The position numbers and the translations under genes were made by a program. Shown piece after piece: positions 53,132 through 62,292 of a stretch of DNA of 64,000 nt (its first letter is position 1; each line of letters starts with the position of its first letter). Below the pieces are notes generated by a model. It was not told where the DNA came from and did no database searches. It saw only the letters and a list, made by a program, of their open reading frames with translations. The stretch is from Lentzea albidocapillata. GTDB lineage: Bacteria; Actinomycetota; Actinomycetes; Mycobacteriales; Pseudonocardiaceae. Where the stretch lies: assembly GCF_000719115.1 (NCBI RefSeq), contig NZ_JOEA01000007.1, forward strand, positions 124,001 through 188,000. The letters are read 5' to 3'.

Positions 53132-54992
53132 GCACCGCGACGACGACGCGCAGGCCCAGCAGCACGGCGATGATCAGCAGGTTGTAGCCGAGCACCTGGT
53201 GCAGCCCGACGTCCGCGGCGATCTGCGGTCCTCCGGACGAGCCGAGCAGCAACACCGCCATCACGCCCGCGGTCGCGCCCAGCGCGGTCAGCATCACCTG
53301 GTGCAGCAGGCCCGTGATGAACGACCTGTCGCGCTCGTCCGCGAACAGCCTCATCGACATGCTCAGGCGGCCCTGCTCCATCGCCCCGGTGATCCGGTCG
53401 ATCCGCCGCGGCAACCGGCGCAGCATCGGCAGCACGGCCTGCAGTTCCTCGGCCATGGTCCGCTGCATCGACTCCGGTGTGAGCCGTTCGGAGATCTGCT
53501 CGGCGGCGAACGACCGCGACTCCACGACGATGTTGAAGCCGGGCGCGAGCACCGCCAGCGTGCCCTCCAGCGTCGCCAGGGCCCGGAACACCGCCGCGAT
53601 CTCCGGCGGAATGCTCAGGCCGAACCGCGACACGATCAGGAACAGGTCGCCGAACATCTCCACGTCCGGCCGCATGCCCGCGCCGAGGTGGCGGGCCATG
53701 AACTGGCCGAGAGCGCGCTCCAGCCGTTGCTCGTCGATGTCCTCGGGCCGTGAGGTCAGCTCCAGCAGCGCGTCCGTGAGCCCCGCCGGGTCACTGCGGT
53801 CGATGGCCAGCAGCAGCCGTTGCAACGCCGAGCGCAGCGCGGAGTCGATCCGCCCGACCGAGCCGAAGTCGAGCAGACCGAGGCGTCCGTCGGCGAGCAG
53901 CAGCACGTTGCCGGGATGCGGATCGGCGTGGAAGACGCCGTCCAGCATCACCTGGCGCAGCACGAACCGCAGCAGGGTGCGTGCGAGCCCCACGTCCTCC
54001 GAGGCGCCGCGCAACGGCACTCCGTGGAGCCGGTCCATGACCAGGACGCGAGACGTCGACAGGTGGACGTGGGGCAGCCCGACGGACGAGTCCGACGCCG
54101 CCGCCACCGTCATGATGTTGCGGGCCTCGATCTTGAAGTCGAGCTCCTCGCGCAACGCCGCCGCGAACCCCGCCGCGAGGTCGCGGATGCCCAGCGCCGA
54201 GCCCCACCGCGTGCGTTGCAGCTTCTCGGCGAGCCGCGTGACGATGTCCAGATCGCCCTCCGCGGTCGCCCGGACGTCCGGGCGTTGCACCTTCACGACG
54301 ACCTCGGCGCCGGACTTCAGCACCGCCCGGTGCACCTGGGCGATCGAGGCCGCCGCCAGGGGTTCGGGATCGACCTCCTGGAACGCGTCGAGCCCGACCT
54401 CGGCGTCGAGCACCGCCCGGACCTGGTCCCACTTCGCCGCCGGCACCTTGTCCTGGAGCAGGCTCAGTTCGTCGACGAAGTCCTGGGGCAGCAGATCGGC
54501 GCGCGTGGACAGCACCTGCCCGAGTTTCACGAACGTCACGCCGGCGTCCTGCAACGCGAGCCGCAGCGACCGCGAGAGCCCCGTGGACGTCCGCTCCCGG
54601 CCGCGCAGGTAGGGCCCCAGGCCGTGCCGGAACGCGATCGCGGTGATCCGCGAATACCGCCGGGTCCGCGCGATCCGGCGCCGCGCCATGCCCCACCACT
54701 CGGTGGGCGGCGGGATCGAGCCGGTCGGCACGATGATCTCGGCGAACGCCAGCAGCCCGATGACCACCAGGATCGCCAGCCCGAGCTGCACGGTGACCAG
54801 CGCGGCGGACGGCTCGGTGGCCGCCTCGCCGAAGATGCTCGTCGCGATCGACATCGCGAGCCCGCACGTCAGCGCGGTGCGGATCAGGCCGATGCGCAGC
54901 CCGAGAATTCGCCGCGCGGCCAGGGCCATGCCCATGACCAGCAGCAGGAACGTGATCGGGAAGCCGATCGTGTAGACGAGGAAATCCCCCAT
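53115..54992 (-). CDS. ABC1/UbiB-family protein kinase-like membrane protein
   Basis: A 625-residue UbiB/AarF-type protein. Two N-terminal TM segments (about 5-25, 65-85), then the kinase-like core: the KxGQ motif in FVKLGQVLSTRADLLPQDF (about 155), the Ala-rich loop LAAASIAQVHRAVL, the ATP Lys in VVVKVQRPD, catalytic HADPHPGNVLL and metal Asp in GLLDFGSVG (about 350). Two C-terminal TM helices end the protein. The Ala-rich loop and KxGQ motif are diagnostic of atypical UbiB ATPases, which in relatives support quinone biosynthesis; actinobacteria make menaquinone, so the client pathway is uncertain. ATG 54992 chosen, since the preceding codons are not conserved-looking. Confidence 0.88.
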   Translation of the reverse strand: MGDFLVYTIGFPITFLLLVMGMALAARRILGLRIGLIRTALTCGLAMSIATSIFGEAATEPSAALVTVQLGLAILVVIGLLAFAEIIVPTGSIPPPTEWWGMARRRIARTRRYSRITAIAFRHGLGPYLRGRERTSTGLSRSLRLALQDAGVTFVKLGQVLSTRADLLPQDFVDELSLLQDKVPAAKWDQVRAVLDAEVGLDAFQEVDPEPLAAASIAQVHRAVLKSGAEVVVKVQRPDVRATAEGDLDIVTRLAEKLQRTRWGSALGIRDLAAGFAAALREELDFKIEARNIMTVAAASDSSVGLPHVHLSTSRVLVMDRLHGVPLRGASEDVGLARTLLRFVLRQVMLDGVFHADPHPGNVLLLADGRLGLLDFGSVGRIDSALRSALQRLLLAIDRSDPAGLTDALLELTSRPEDIDEQRLERALGQFMARHLGAGMRPDVEMFGDLFLIVSRFGLSIPPEIAAVFRALATLEGTLAVLAPGFNIVVESRSFAAEQISERLTPESMQRTMAEELQAVLPMLRRLPRRIDRITGAMEQGRLSMSMRLFADERDRSFITGLLHQVMLTALGATAGVMAVLLLGSSGGPQIAADVGLHQVLGYNLLIIAVLLGLRVVVAVLRPRA

Positions 54993-55100
54993 GATCGGCA
55001 GCCTAGGCGTGCCCCTTGACTCAGGTTGGCAGGTCGCGAAAGATCCGATGAATCGCCGCCAGCGTTGATCTGACCGCACAGCGAAGTGAGGTGCTCGGCA

Positions 55101-57368
55101 GTGGGCGAAATCAACCGGCGCACGGTACTCGGAGGCGCTCTAGCTGGGGTAGCGGGTGGCGCGCTGCTCTCGGGGAGTGCGTCCGCAGGTGATGGGTTCA
55201 GCTGGAAGGACTTCATCGGGTCATCCGATCTGATCTGGAAGAAAATGCCCGCGACCTGGTTCGAGGGCCCGTTCCTCGGCAACGGCTACCTCGGCTCAGG
55301 CATCTACGCCGAGCCAGGCGCCAACGCCGTCCGGTTCAACGTCCAGCACTCCCAGGTGCAGGACCACCGCCCGGAGTTCGGGGCGCTGTTCGGCCTCGCG
55401 CGGCTGCCCATCGGCTACTTCACGCTCGAACCCGTCGGCGCGATCACCGGTGTCGACCTGCGGCTCGACCTCTGGAACGCCGAGCTGACCGGCACGATCA
55501 CCACGGCCGCGGGCAGCCTCCGGGTGCGGGCGTTCATCCACACCCGCCGCGACCTCTACGCGATCGACGTCCAGGCCAGCGAGGGCGAGAGAGCGTTCCA
55601 GTGGGTGTTCCACCCGCTGAAGGCGATCAGCCCGCGCACAGACCCGAAGTGGAACCGTCCACCGCCGGCCGGGTTCACCGACAACCCGCCCGTGCAGCGG
55701 GCCAGCGCCGGCGACGTGCAACTCGCCGTGCAGCCGCTCAACTCCGGCGGCGAGCACGTGACGGCGTGGCGCGAGGTCACCCGTGGCACTCGGCGCACGC
55801 TGTTCACGAGCGTCGCGTGGTCACATCCGGCGAAAACGGCTGTGTGCAAGGCGATCACCAACGTCCGGTGCGGCTCGATCGACGCTCTTGCGGTCGACCA
55901 CCGGTTGTGGTGGCACGACTTCTACCGCAGGAGCTTCCTGTCCATTCCGGACAAACGGCTGGAGGCGTTCTACTGGATCCAGCTCTACAAGTTCGCTTCG
56001 GCAGCAAGAAAAGAGGCACCCGCGATCGCGACCTGCGGGCCGTGGCTCGAGAACACGCCGTGGCCGAACACGTGGTGGAACCTCAACGTGCAGCTGGAGT
56101 ACTGGCTGATCCACGGCTCCAACCACGTCGACTTCGACGCCGTCACCTACTCCGTCGACAGGTACCGCGACGCCCTGGTCGAGCAGGTGCCCGCCGAGTA
56201 CCGGCACGACTCGGCGGGCATCCCGCGCACCACCGACACCGTGCTGAACAACGGCGCGGGCATCGGCAACTCCGGTTACGGCGTGGGCGTTCCCGGCAGG
56301 GACGTGCCGACGCCCGAGGTCGGCAACCTGACCTGGACGCTGCACAACGTCTGGCTCACCTACCGGCACACGATGGACGACCGTGTCCTGCGGGGCGTGC
56401 TGTTCCCGTTGCTGCGCAGGGCCGTCAACTACTACTTCCACTTCCTGACCAAGGGACCGGACGGGAAGTGGCACCTGCCGTTCACGTTCTCGCCCGAGTA
56501 CGGCGTGAACGCGCCCGACTGCACCTACGACCTCGCGTTGCTCCGGTGGGGCTGCCGGACGTTGCTGGAGGCCGCGAAGTCGTTGCGCGTCAACGATCCG
56601 CTGATCCCGAAGTGGCAGGACACGCTCGCGCACCTGACGCCGTACCCGGTGGACGCCAACGGGTACATGATCGGTGCCGGGGTGCCGTTCGCGAAGTCGC
56701 ACCGGCACTACTCGCACCTGCTGCAGATCTACCCGCTGTACGAGGTCACGTGGGAGGACGCCGCCAGTCGTCAGCTCATCGAGACCTCGCTGAACCACTG
56801 GGTCAGCTTCGAAGGCGCGTTGCAGGGCTACACGTTCACGGGTGCGGCGTCGATCAGCGCGCAGATGCTGCGCGGCGACAGGGCGGACTTCTACCTCGGT
56901 GAACTGATGCGCCGGTACATCAAGCCGAACACGATGTACCAGGAGTCCGGGCCGGTCATCGAAACGCCGTTGAGCGCCGTGCAGTCGATGTACGACATGC
57001 TCTGCCAGAGCTGGGGTGGCGTGATCCGGGTGTTCCCGGCGGTGCCGTGGCCGGACATCTCGCTCGACGACTTCCGGACGCAGGGCGCGTTCCTGCTCTC
57101 CGCGTCACGGGAGAACGGCGTCACGCGGTGGATCAAGCTGCGCAGTGAGGCCGGTGCGCCTTGCGTTGTGCGCACGGACATCAAGGATCCGGTCGTGAGG
57201 GACCGCGCCGGGCGTGCGAAGCGGTTCTCGTTGCTGCCCAACGGGGATCTGCGCATCGACCTGCGGCGTGGTGAGGAGGCTGTCATCCACGGCAACGGAG
57301 ACAAGCCTGATCTCAAGGTAGGCCCCGTGGCCGGCGCTCCGGCGCCGTCCTGGGGTCTGCCGGGTTAG
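55101..57368 (+). CDS. Tat-exported GH95-like glycoside hydrolase
   Basis: A 755-residue exported enzyme. A twin-arginine signal INRRTVLGGALAGVAGGALL lies at residues 4-23 with cleavage near SASA. The N-terminal beta-sandwich shows WFEGPFLGNGYLGSGIY and the catalytic (alpha/alpha)6 domain WLENTPWPNTWWNLNVQLEYW in two parts, FTFSPEYGVN and HRHYSHLLQIYPLYE. These blocks parallel GH95 alpha-L-fucosidases and related alpha-1,2-L-fucosidase/galactosidase enzymes, so action on alpha-L-sugars in plant or host glycans is likely; exact specificity is unknown. GTG 55101 follows GTGAGG. Confidence 0.85.
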   Translation: MGEINRRTVLGGALAGVAGGALLSGSASAGDGFSWKDFIGSSDLIWKKMPATWFEGPFLGNGYLGSGIYAEPGANAVRFNVQHSQVQDHRPEFGALFGLARLPIGYFTLEPVGAITGVDLRLDLWNAELTGTITTAAGSLRVRAFIHTRRDLYAIDVQASEGERAFQWVFHPLKAISPRTDPKWNRPPPAGFTDNPPVQRASAGDVQLAVQPLNSGGEHVTAWREVTRGTRRTLFTSVAWSHPAKTAVCKAITNVRCGSIDALAVDHRLWWHDFYRRSFLSIPDKRLEAFYWIQLYKFASAARKEAPAIATCGPWLENTPWPNTWWNLNVQLEYWLIHGSNHVDFDAVTYSVDRYRDALVEQVPAEYRHDSAGIPRTTDTVLNNGAGIGNSGYGVGVPGRDVPTPEVGNLTWTLHNVWLTYRHTMDDRVLRGVLFPLLRRAVNYYFHFLTKGPDGKWHLPFTFSPEYGVNAPDCTYDLALLRWGCRTLLEAAKSLRVNDPLIPKWQDTLAHLTPYPVDANGYMIGAGVPFAKSHRHYSHLLQIYPLYEVTWEDAASRQLIETSLNHWVSFEGALQGYTFTGAASISAQMLRGDRADFYLGELMRRYIKPNTMYQESGPVIETPLSAVQSMYDMLCQSWGGVIRVFPAVPWPDISLDDFRTQGAFLLSASRENGVTRWIKLRSEAGAPCVVRTDIKDPVVRDRAGRAKRFSLLPNGDLRIDLRRGEEAVIHGNGDKPDLKVGPVAGAPAPSWGLPG

Positions 57369-57371
57369 AAA

Positions 57372-57420
57372 CACGGCCGGTGCCCCGCCGCGACGGCGGT
57401 GCGGCGGGACACCGGCCGTG
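57372..57420. terminator. Large bidirectional terminator
   Basis: A 20-bp stem with one mismatch (57372-57391 with 57401-57420; core CACGGCCGGTG) and 9-nt loop lies between the convergent glycosidase and inhibitor genes. Confidence 0.9.
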
Positions 57421-57424
57421 CGGT

Positions 57425-57820
57425 CTAGAAGTCGAAGACCTTGCCGGTGTACGCCCGCAGCACGCACGGGTTCGAGAACACCTGCTGGAAATCGATCTTC
57501 TTGGTGCGCCACTTGCCGCGCAACGTGGCCTTGGTCGGGTTCAGCTCCATCGTGCACATCGCGCCGGTCTCTTCCAGTCTGCGGAAGTCACCTTCGACGG
57601 GCATGAGCTGTTCGCACGCCTGTTCGGCGTTCTTGTGCAGTCCGCCTGCGGGTTCGCAGGTCAGCTGCGTGGTGCTGAGTGTGCCCATCTCCGGCTGCAC
57701 CGACAGCACCAGGCCGGATGCGGGAAGGAGGGGCGCTGTCAGGGGTGCCGCCTGGGCCGTCGCGGGGACGAGCGGTGCGGCGAGCGCGAGACAGGCAAAC
57801 AGAAGTCGGGTCCTTGCCAT
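57425..57820 (-). CDS. Subtilisin-inhibitor-like secreted protein (SSI, I16)
   Basis: A 131-residue exported inhibitor: signal peptide about 1-25 (RLLFACLALAAPLVPATAQA), then the SSI fold with TQLTCEPAGG, ACEQLMPVEGDFRRLE and the C-terminal FSNPCVLRAYTGKVFDF. The cysteines for the two SSI disulfides are present. The reactive-loop segment CTMELNP aligns to CPMVYDP of the Streptomyces inhibitor, giving Met at P1 and Glu at P1'. Met P1 suits subtilisins, so the two secreted S8 proteases at 26-30 kb are plausible targets. ATG 57820 begins the signal peptide. Confidence 0.9.
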   Translation of the reverse strand: MARTRLLFACLALAAPLVPATAQAAPLTAPLLPASGLVLSVQPEMGTLSTTQLTCEPAGGLHKNAEQACEQLMPVEGDFRRLEETGAMCTMELNPTKATLRGKWRTKKIDFQQVFSNPCVLRAYTGKVFDF

Positions 57821-57907
57821 GCCAACACTCTGGCGCGGCAAGGACCCGGAATTCCATTCAACCGAGCGGTAACACCAGATCGTGTAAACCGCCGAAAGTG
57901 CGTGCAA

Positions 57908-58777
57908 CTAGACGCCGGTCAGTTCCGTCCCGGCGAGCGCGGCGGCCACCTGCTTACCCACCGCTGCCATGCCATTGGCATTCGGGTGAACCGGGAACGC
58001 GAGGCTCGTCGGGATGATGCCCTCGACCCACTTGTCCCACGGTGCCGCACACGTATCGCGACCGGAGCTGATGTCGTACGGGTTCACGAACGTGGCGCCT
58101 GCGGCTTTCGCCTGGGCGCCGAGCATTCCGTTGAGCTGCTTCTGCACGTTGTCGAGGTACGGCACGTCGCCCTTCGAGATCGGCACGATCGGCCAGCACC
58201 CGCCGGACGACGGCAGGATGCGCAGGTAGCCCACGACGACGATCTTGGCCTTGGGCGAACGCTGCTTGATGCCGGCGAGCACGGCGGCCACCTTGGCGGC
58301 GGTGGCGCCGACGCGCTGGGCGAGCGAGTCGCCGTAGTTCGCCTTGCAGGGAGCGCCGTGCGGGTCGAGCACGCTCTTGCCGGCGCAGGTCAGGATGATG
58401 TCGGAGAAGCCGATGTCGTTGCCACCGATGGAGACGGTGACGAGGTCCGTGTCGGGCTTGAGGGCGGAGAACTGCGGCACGGACTGGCCGGGGATGCCGC
58501 TCTGGACACCCGCCATGTCCTTGGTCTGCGCGCCACCGCAGGAGATGTCGGTGAAGTTGGCGATGCCGAGCCTCTTCGCGAGGACGGACGGGTAGTTCTG
58601 GGTGGACTTGAAACAGCTCAGCGGGTCGAGCCGCTGCAGGGGGATGAACGGTCCCGACACGAACGAATCTCCGAGCGAGACGTAGTTCCGGTACTGCGGG
58701 GCGGCGCTGGCGTGCGGTGCCAACATTGCCGCGATCAGGGCCGTGAGCAGGGAAACGACAGTCACTCGGCGCGTCAT
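57908..58777 (-). CDS. Secreted SGNH/GDSL lipase or esterase
   Basis: A 289-residue exported enzyme. Signal peptide about 1-26 (TRRVTVVSLLTALIAAML). Catalytic Ser in SLGDSFVSG (block I), Gly in SCGGAQTKDM (block II), Asn in SIGGNDIGFSD (block III), and His in FPVHPNANGM (block V). Three cysteine pairs match the Streptomyces lipase/phospholipase group (SCGGA, CAG...CKA, CWP). Good ribosome-binding site GAGG. Hydrolyses lipid esters outside the cell. Divergent from the MHS transporter. Confidence 0.92.
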   Translation of the reverse strand: MTRRVTVVSLLTALIAAMLAPHASAAPQYRNYVSLGDSFVSGPFIPLQRLDPLSCFKSTQNYPSVLAKRLGIANFTDISCGGAQTKDMAGVQSGIPGQSVPQFSALKPDTDLVTVSIGGNDIGFSDIILTCAGKSVLDPHGAPCKANYGDSLAQRVGATAAKVAAVLAGIKQRSPKAKIVVVGYLRILPSSGGCWPIVPISKGDVPYLDNVQKQLNGMLGAQAKAAGATFVNPYDISSGRDTCAAPWDKWVEGIIPTSLAFPVHPNANGMAAVGKQVAAALAGTELTGV

Positions 58778-58864
58778 TGCTACCTCGTTACTGAAGAGTA
58801 GGAACGTAGGACGAAGGGTGACCGGGCCATTGCGCAGTGTCAATCCCTCGACCAGGCTGGAACG

Positions 58865-60142
58865 ATGACGGGGGTACGCAAAGTAGCGGCCGCATCCGCG
58901 GTCGGTAACACGATCGAGCTGTACGACTTCCTGCTTTACGGCACGGCATCGGCGCTCGTGTTCGACAAGATCTTCTTCCCGCAGTTCGACTCACGCGTCG
59001 GCGTGCTGCTCGCGTTCGCCACGTTCGGCGCGGGCTTCTTCGCCCGGCCGCTGGGCGGTGCGGTGATCGGTCACCTCGGCGACCGGATCGGGCGCCGCTC
59101 GATGCTCGTGGTGACCCTGTCCGCGACCGGTCTGTCGACGGCGTTGATCGGCCTGCTGCCGACGTACGCCCAGGTCGGCATCCTCGCGCCGGTGCTGCTG
59201 GTGCTGTTGCGGATCGTGCAGGGCTTCTTCATGGGCGGCGAGCAGGGCGGCGCGTCGCTGATGGCCGTCGAGCACGCGCCGCCGGGGCGCTGGGGCTGGT
59301 ACGGCAGCTGGGTGTTCATCGGGTCGCCGGTCGGGCTCGTGCTGGCGAACCTCGCGATGTACGTGTCGTCGCGCGCTTCCGGGCCGGACTTCCTGAGCTG
59401 GGGCTGGCGGCTGCCGTTCCTGTTCTCGATCGTGCTGGTCGGGATCGGCCTCTACATCCGGCTGCGCGTGTCGGAGTCGCCGCAGTTCGTGCGGGCGGAG
59501 AAGTCGCGGCTGCCGATCGCCGAGGTGCTGCGTGACCGGTGGCGCGTCGTGCTGCTGGGTGCCGGTGTGAACCTCGGCTTCACGATCTTCATCTACGTGC
59601 TGAGCGTGTTCATGATCGGGTACGGGCGCACGGCGTTGAAGATCTCCGCGGACGACCTGCTGATCGCGACGGTGGTGGGGTCTTTGGCTCAGGTTGTCGC
59701 GGTGCCCGCGTTCGCGTTGCTGTCCGACCGTGTTGGGCGGTTGCCGGTGATGTTCGGTGGGGCGATCTTCCAGGCCGCGTTCGCGTTTCCGCTGTTCTGG
59801 TTGACGGATTCCGGCTGGTTCACGTTCGCGATGGTGCTTGGGTTCGTGGGGTCGGCGGCGTTGTTCGGGCCTTCGGCCGCTTACTTTGCTGAGCTCTTCC
59901 GGACTCGGGTGCGGTACAGCGGGGTGGCGTTGAGCTTCCAGCTTGGGGCGGTGTTGGGTGGTGGGCTGGCGCCGTTGGTTGCGCAGTCGTTGCTGCGTAC
60001 CGGGACTTGGGCTGTTGCGCTGTATTTGATCTTGGGTGCTGTGGTGTCCGGGGTTTGTTTGTTGGTGATTGGGGCGGCGCATGAGGCTGAGCCGGTGGGT
60101 GGGGAGTCTGGTGCTTCGCCGTTGTCTCCGGCGGGGTTTTAG
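58865..60142 (+). CDS. MHS-family MFS metabolite:H+ symporter
   Basis: A 425-residue transporter with 12 TM segments. MHS signatures: AASAVGNTIELYDFLLYGT in helix 1, FARPLGGAVIGHLGDRIGRR in two parts (motif A), GFFMGGEQGGASLMAVEHAP in helix 4-5. Relatives carry organic acids (alpha-ketoglutarate, citrate, shikimate) or betaine. The last third of the gene uses more T-ending codons than the first, part of a compositional shift. ATG 58865 has only a weak ribosome-binding site. Confidence 0.88.
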   Translation: MTGVRKVAAASAVGNTIELYDFLLYGTASALVFDKIFFPQFDSRVGVLLAFATFGAGFFARPLGGAVIGHLGDRIGRRSMLVVTLSATGLSTALIGLLPTYAQVGILAPVLLVLLRIVQGFFMGGEQGGASLMAVEHAPPGRWGWYGSWVFIGSPVGLVLANLAMYVSSRASGPDFLSWGWRLPFLFSIVLVGIGLYIRLRVSESPQFVRAEKSRLPIAEVLRDRWRVVLLGAGVNLGFTIFIYVLSVFMIGYGRTALKISADDLLIATVVGSLAQVVAVPAFALLSDRVGRLPVMFGGAIFQAAFAFPLFWLTDSGWFTFAMVLGFVGSAALFGPSAAYFAELFRTRVRYSGVALSFQLGAVLGGGLAPLVAQSLLRTGTWAVALYLILGAVVSGVCLLVIGAAHEAEPVGGESGASPLSPAGF

Positions 60143-60403
60143 CGCGACTCTTGTGCTGTGGTCACCTTGCGGGCGGCCTGGTCGCCTTGCGTGCTTCCCC
60201 TGGGGGCGCTGCCCCCAGACCCCCGGCAATCTGATCAGGGGGTAGCGCCGCCTGTGGGTTGATGGCACGCCTGTTGAGTTGGGCGGCCGCCGGTTGCTTA
60301 GAGGGTTGCGTTGGCGATGGGACCCCACCGCCCGGCTCGTTCGGTAAGGACGGCTCGCCTTCGGCATCGCGTCGGGAGGAGGCTCGCCTTCGGCATCGCG
60401 TGG
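60143..60403. repeat. Repeat-rich non-coding gap
   Basis: This 261-bp gap has no credible gene. It holds a hairpin CTGGGGGC-GCT-GCCCCCAG (60199-60217), a probable terminator; a GGTCACCTTGCG motif (60159-60170, variant at 60179-60190) also found at 37005-37016; and a perfect 21-bp direct repeat GCTCGCCTTCGGCATCGCGT (60353-60372, 60382-60401, each with a preceding G). Confidence 0.6.
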
Positions 60404-61411
60404 TTAGAGGTGGACTGAGTCGCCTGTCGTTGCCGACTGCTTTGCTGCCTCGATTACCTCTAGGCCTGCTACTGCGTCTTGGGGTGATACTGGGGCCTTG
60501 CCTGCTGCTACGTCGGCGTAGAAGGCTTGGTATGCGCCTGGTTCTGTGCGGTGGGGCTTGCCGTTCAGGGTGCCCCAGGCCGCTTCGGGTTCTTCGCCCC
60601 AGCCTGGGCCTGCGGGGGTTTCGCCTGCCTTCAGGCGGTCTTCCTGGGGGTCCATGCCGTACTTCACGTAGGCGGCGTCGTGGCCCAGTACGCGGAAGCG
60701 TGGGCCCTGGTCTGCTGCCAGGGCGCTCATCCAGAGGTGGGAGCGGACGCCGTGCTCGTGCGTCAGGGAGAGGAAGACGTCGTCGTCTGCCTTTGCGCCT
60801 GGACGGACGGTGGCGATTTCGGCGTGGACTGCTGTTGGGCGGCCGAACAGGGCTACTGACTGGTCTACCAGGTGGGTGCCCAGGTCGAAGAGGATGCTGC
60901 CCAGGTCTGCCGGGTCGCCTGATTCCTTCCAGGAGGACTTGATCTCTGGGCGGTAGCGTTCGAAGCGGGACTCGAACTTGTGGACTGTGCCCAGGGTGTT
61001 TTCGGTTAGCAGGCGCTTTACCGTCAGGAAGTCGCCGTCCCAGCGGCGGTTGTGGAACGGGACGAGCATCAGGCCTCGGGAAGAGGCTATTGAGGCCAGG
61101 GCTCTTGCTTCCATTGCTGAGCCTGCGAAGGGTTTGTCCACCACCACGTTGAGGCCGTGTTCCAGGACCTGGCGGGCGTGCGTTGCGTGGAAGCGGTTCG
61201 GGGTGGTGATGACCACCAGGTCGAAGTTGCCTGCCCAGACTTCGTCCAGAGAGGACAGAAGGCTTGCGTTCGGGTAGCGGGCCGCTACCTCGGCTTGGCG
61301 CCTCGGGTTCGACGTTACGACGGCGGAGAGGTCCAGGCCTTCCGTTGCCTCGATGAACGGGGCGTGGAAGGCCGCCCCACCTAGTCCGTAGCCGACCAGA
61401 GCTGTGCGCAT
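60404..61411 (-). CDS. Gfo/Idh/MocA-family oxidoreductase
   Basis: A 335-residue NAD(P)-dependent sugar dehydrogenase-like protein. N-terminal Rossmann fold ALVGYGLGGAAFHAPFIEA (about 3-21), the EKP-type motif as NVVVDKPFAGSAMEARAL (Lys94 region), and a C-terminal beta-sheet domain with LGSILFDLGTHLVDQSVALFG in two parts (catalytic D-x-G-x-H). Substrate probably a cyclitol or sugar; unknown. Codon use departs from the window norm (more A-ending codons on its coding strand), in line with the G/T enrichment of the + strand here. Confidence 0.88.
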   Translation of the reverse strand: MRTALVGYGLGGAAFHAPFIEATEGLDLSAVVTSNPRRQAEVAARYPNASLLSSLDEVWAGNFDLVVITTPNRFHATHARQVLEHGLNVVVDKPFAGSAMEARALASIASSRGLMLVPFHNRRWDGDFLTVKRLLTENTLGTVHKFESRFERYRPEIKSSWKESGDPADLGSILFDLGTHLVDQSVALFGRPTAVHAEIATVRPGAKADDDVFLSLTHEHGVRSHLWMSALAADQGPRFRVLGHDAAYVKYGMDPQEDRLKAGETPAGPGWGEEPEAAWGTLNGKPHRTEPGAYQAFYADVAAGKAPVSPQDAVAGLEVIEAAKQSATTGDSVHL

Positions 61412-61533
61412 GCGGTCAGCCTAAGCGGTCTCACCTGGTGGACGGGGTGTTGGAGGGACGTCCGGCCCCCTGCGTTCGTGACCATGACCACGCCGTTCGA
61501 GGTCGAGTCCTATTTGGACCACCGCGCGTACGA

Positions 61534-62214
61534 TCATCGCCGGTGTGTGGTCAGGTACTCGTTGAGACGTGCGGAGGCGGCGAGCATCGCCAAGCCCCGT
61601 GCGGTGAGGCGGCGGCGCCAGTCGGTGAGGGCGGTGCCGAGGGTGTCGGTGCCGCCTGCGGTGCGGATCTGGTCGACCACCAAAGCGATGCGGGCCAACG
61701 GATAGCCGCCGCGCCGGAGCAGGTGCGCGAGTTCGGCGTCGCGGACGTCCTCTGCCCGGAACAGGCGGTAGCCGGTCGGTTCGCGGGACGGCACGAGGAT
61801 GCCGGCCTCCTCCCATGCGCGCAGCGTCGCCGGGGTCACGCCGAGGCGCCGGGCCAGCTCGCCGATCGTGCGTGGTTCCAGGACCGGTTCGAAGTCGGTC
61901 AGGTCCTGCACCGCGCGGCTGACCGAGTCGAGGGTCGAGCGGTCGCGCAGCAGTTGTTCGTGGCCCCGGTCGATCGCCGTGAGCACGTCGTCCAGCGAGC
62001 CGGCGTGGATCGCGTTCATGATCTGGCCGGCGGTGGCGTGTCCGAAGGCAGGGATCAGCGCGAGGAACGTGCGCAGCGCGGTGGCGTGGACCTCGGTGTA
62101 GACGCGGTAGCCGGACGGCGTTCGCTCGGCGGGCGGGAGGAAGCCGGATTCCTCGTAGTTGCGCACCGCCTGGGTTGAAAGGCCGTGCTCGCGGGCGAGG
62201 TCGGTTGGTCGCAC
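61534..62214 (-). CDS. Double-HTH MerR-family regulator (TioE-like)
   Basis: A 226-residue protein with two MerR winged helices: LAREHGLSTQAVRNYEESGFL then PSGYRVYTEV (about 6-40), and a second ELARRLGVTPATLRAWEEAG with EPTGYRLFRAEDV (about 118-155). This tandem architecture is that of TioE-type regulators, which are found beside erythromycin-esterase-like genes. A 10-bp inverted repeat in the 78-bp divergent gap is its likely operator. Start GTG 62214. Confidence 0.86.
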   Translation of the reverse strand: MRPTDLAREHGLSTQAVRNYEESGFLPPAERTPSGYRVYTEVHATALRTFLALIPAFGHATAGQIMNAIHAGSLDDVLTAIDRGHEQLLRDRSTLDSVSRAVQDLTDFEPVLEPRTIGELARRLGVTPATLRAWEEAGILVPSREPTGYRLFRAEDVRDAELAHLLRRGGYPLARIALVVDQIRTAGGTDTLGTALTDWRRRLTARGLAMLAASARLNEYLTTHRR

Positions 62215-62216
62215 GG

Positions 62217-62263
62217 TTGAGACTTTAGGCGTAAATGTCGAGAAGATCGCGTCAAAGTCTCAA
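62217..62263. promoter_or_regulatory. Inverted repeat in the MerR/esterase divergent promoter
   Basis: TTGAGACTTT (62217-62226) and its exact complement AAAGTCTCAA (62254-62263) are 27 bp apart, centred between the two divergent genes. Likely operator for the MerR protein; the wide spacing would suit one site per promoter rather than one dimer site. Confidence 0.65.
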
Positions 62264-62292
62264 CAGAGCTTTCAATGTTACGGTTGAGCCAC

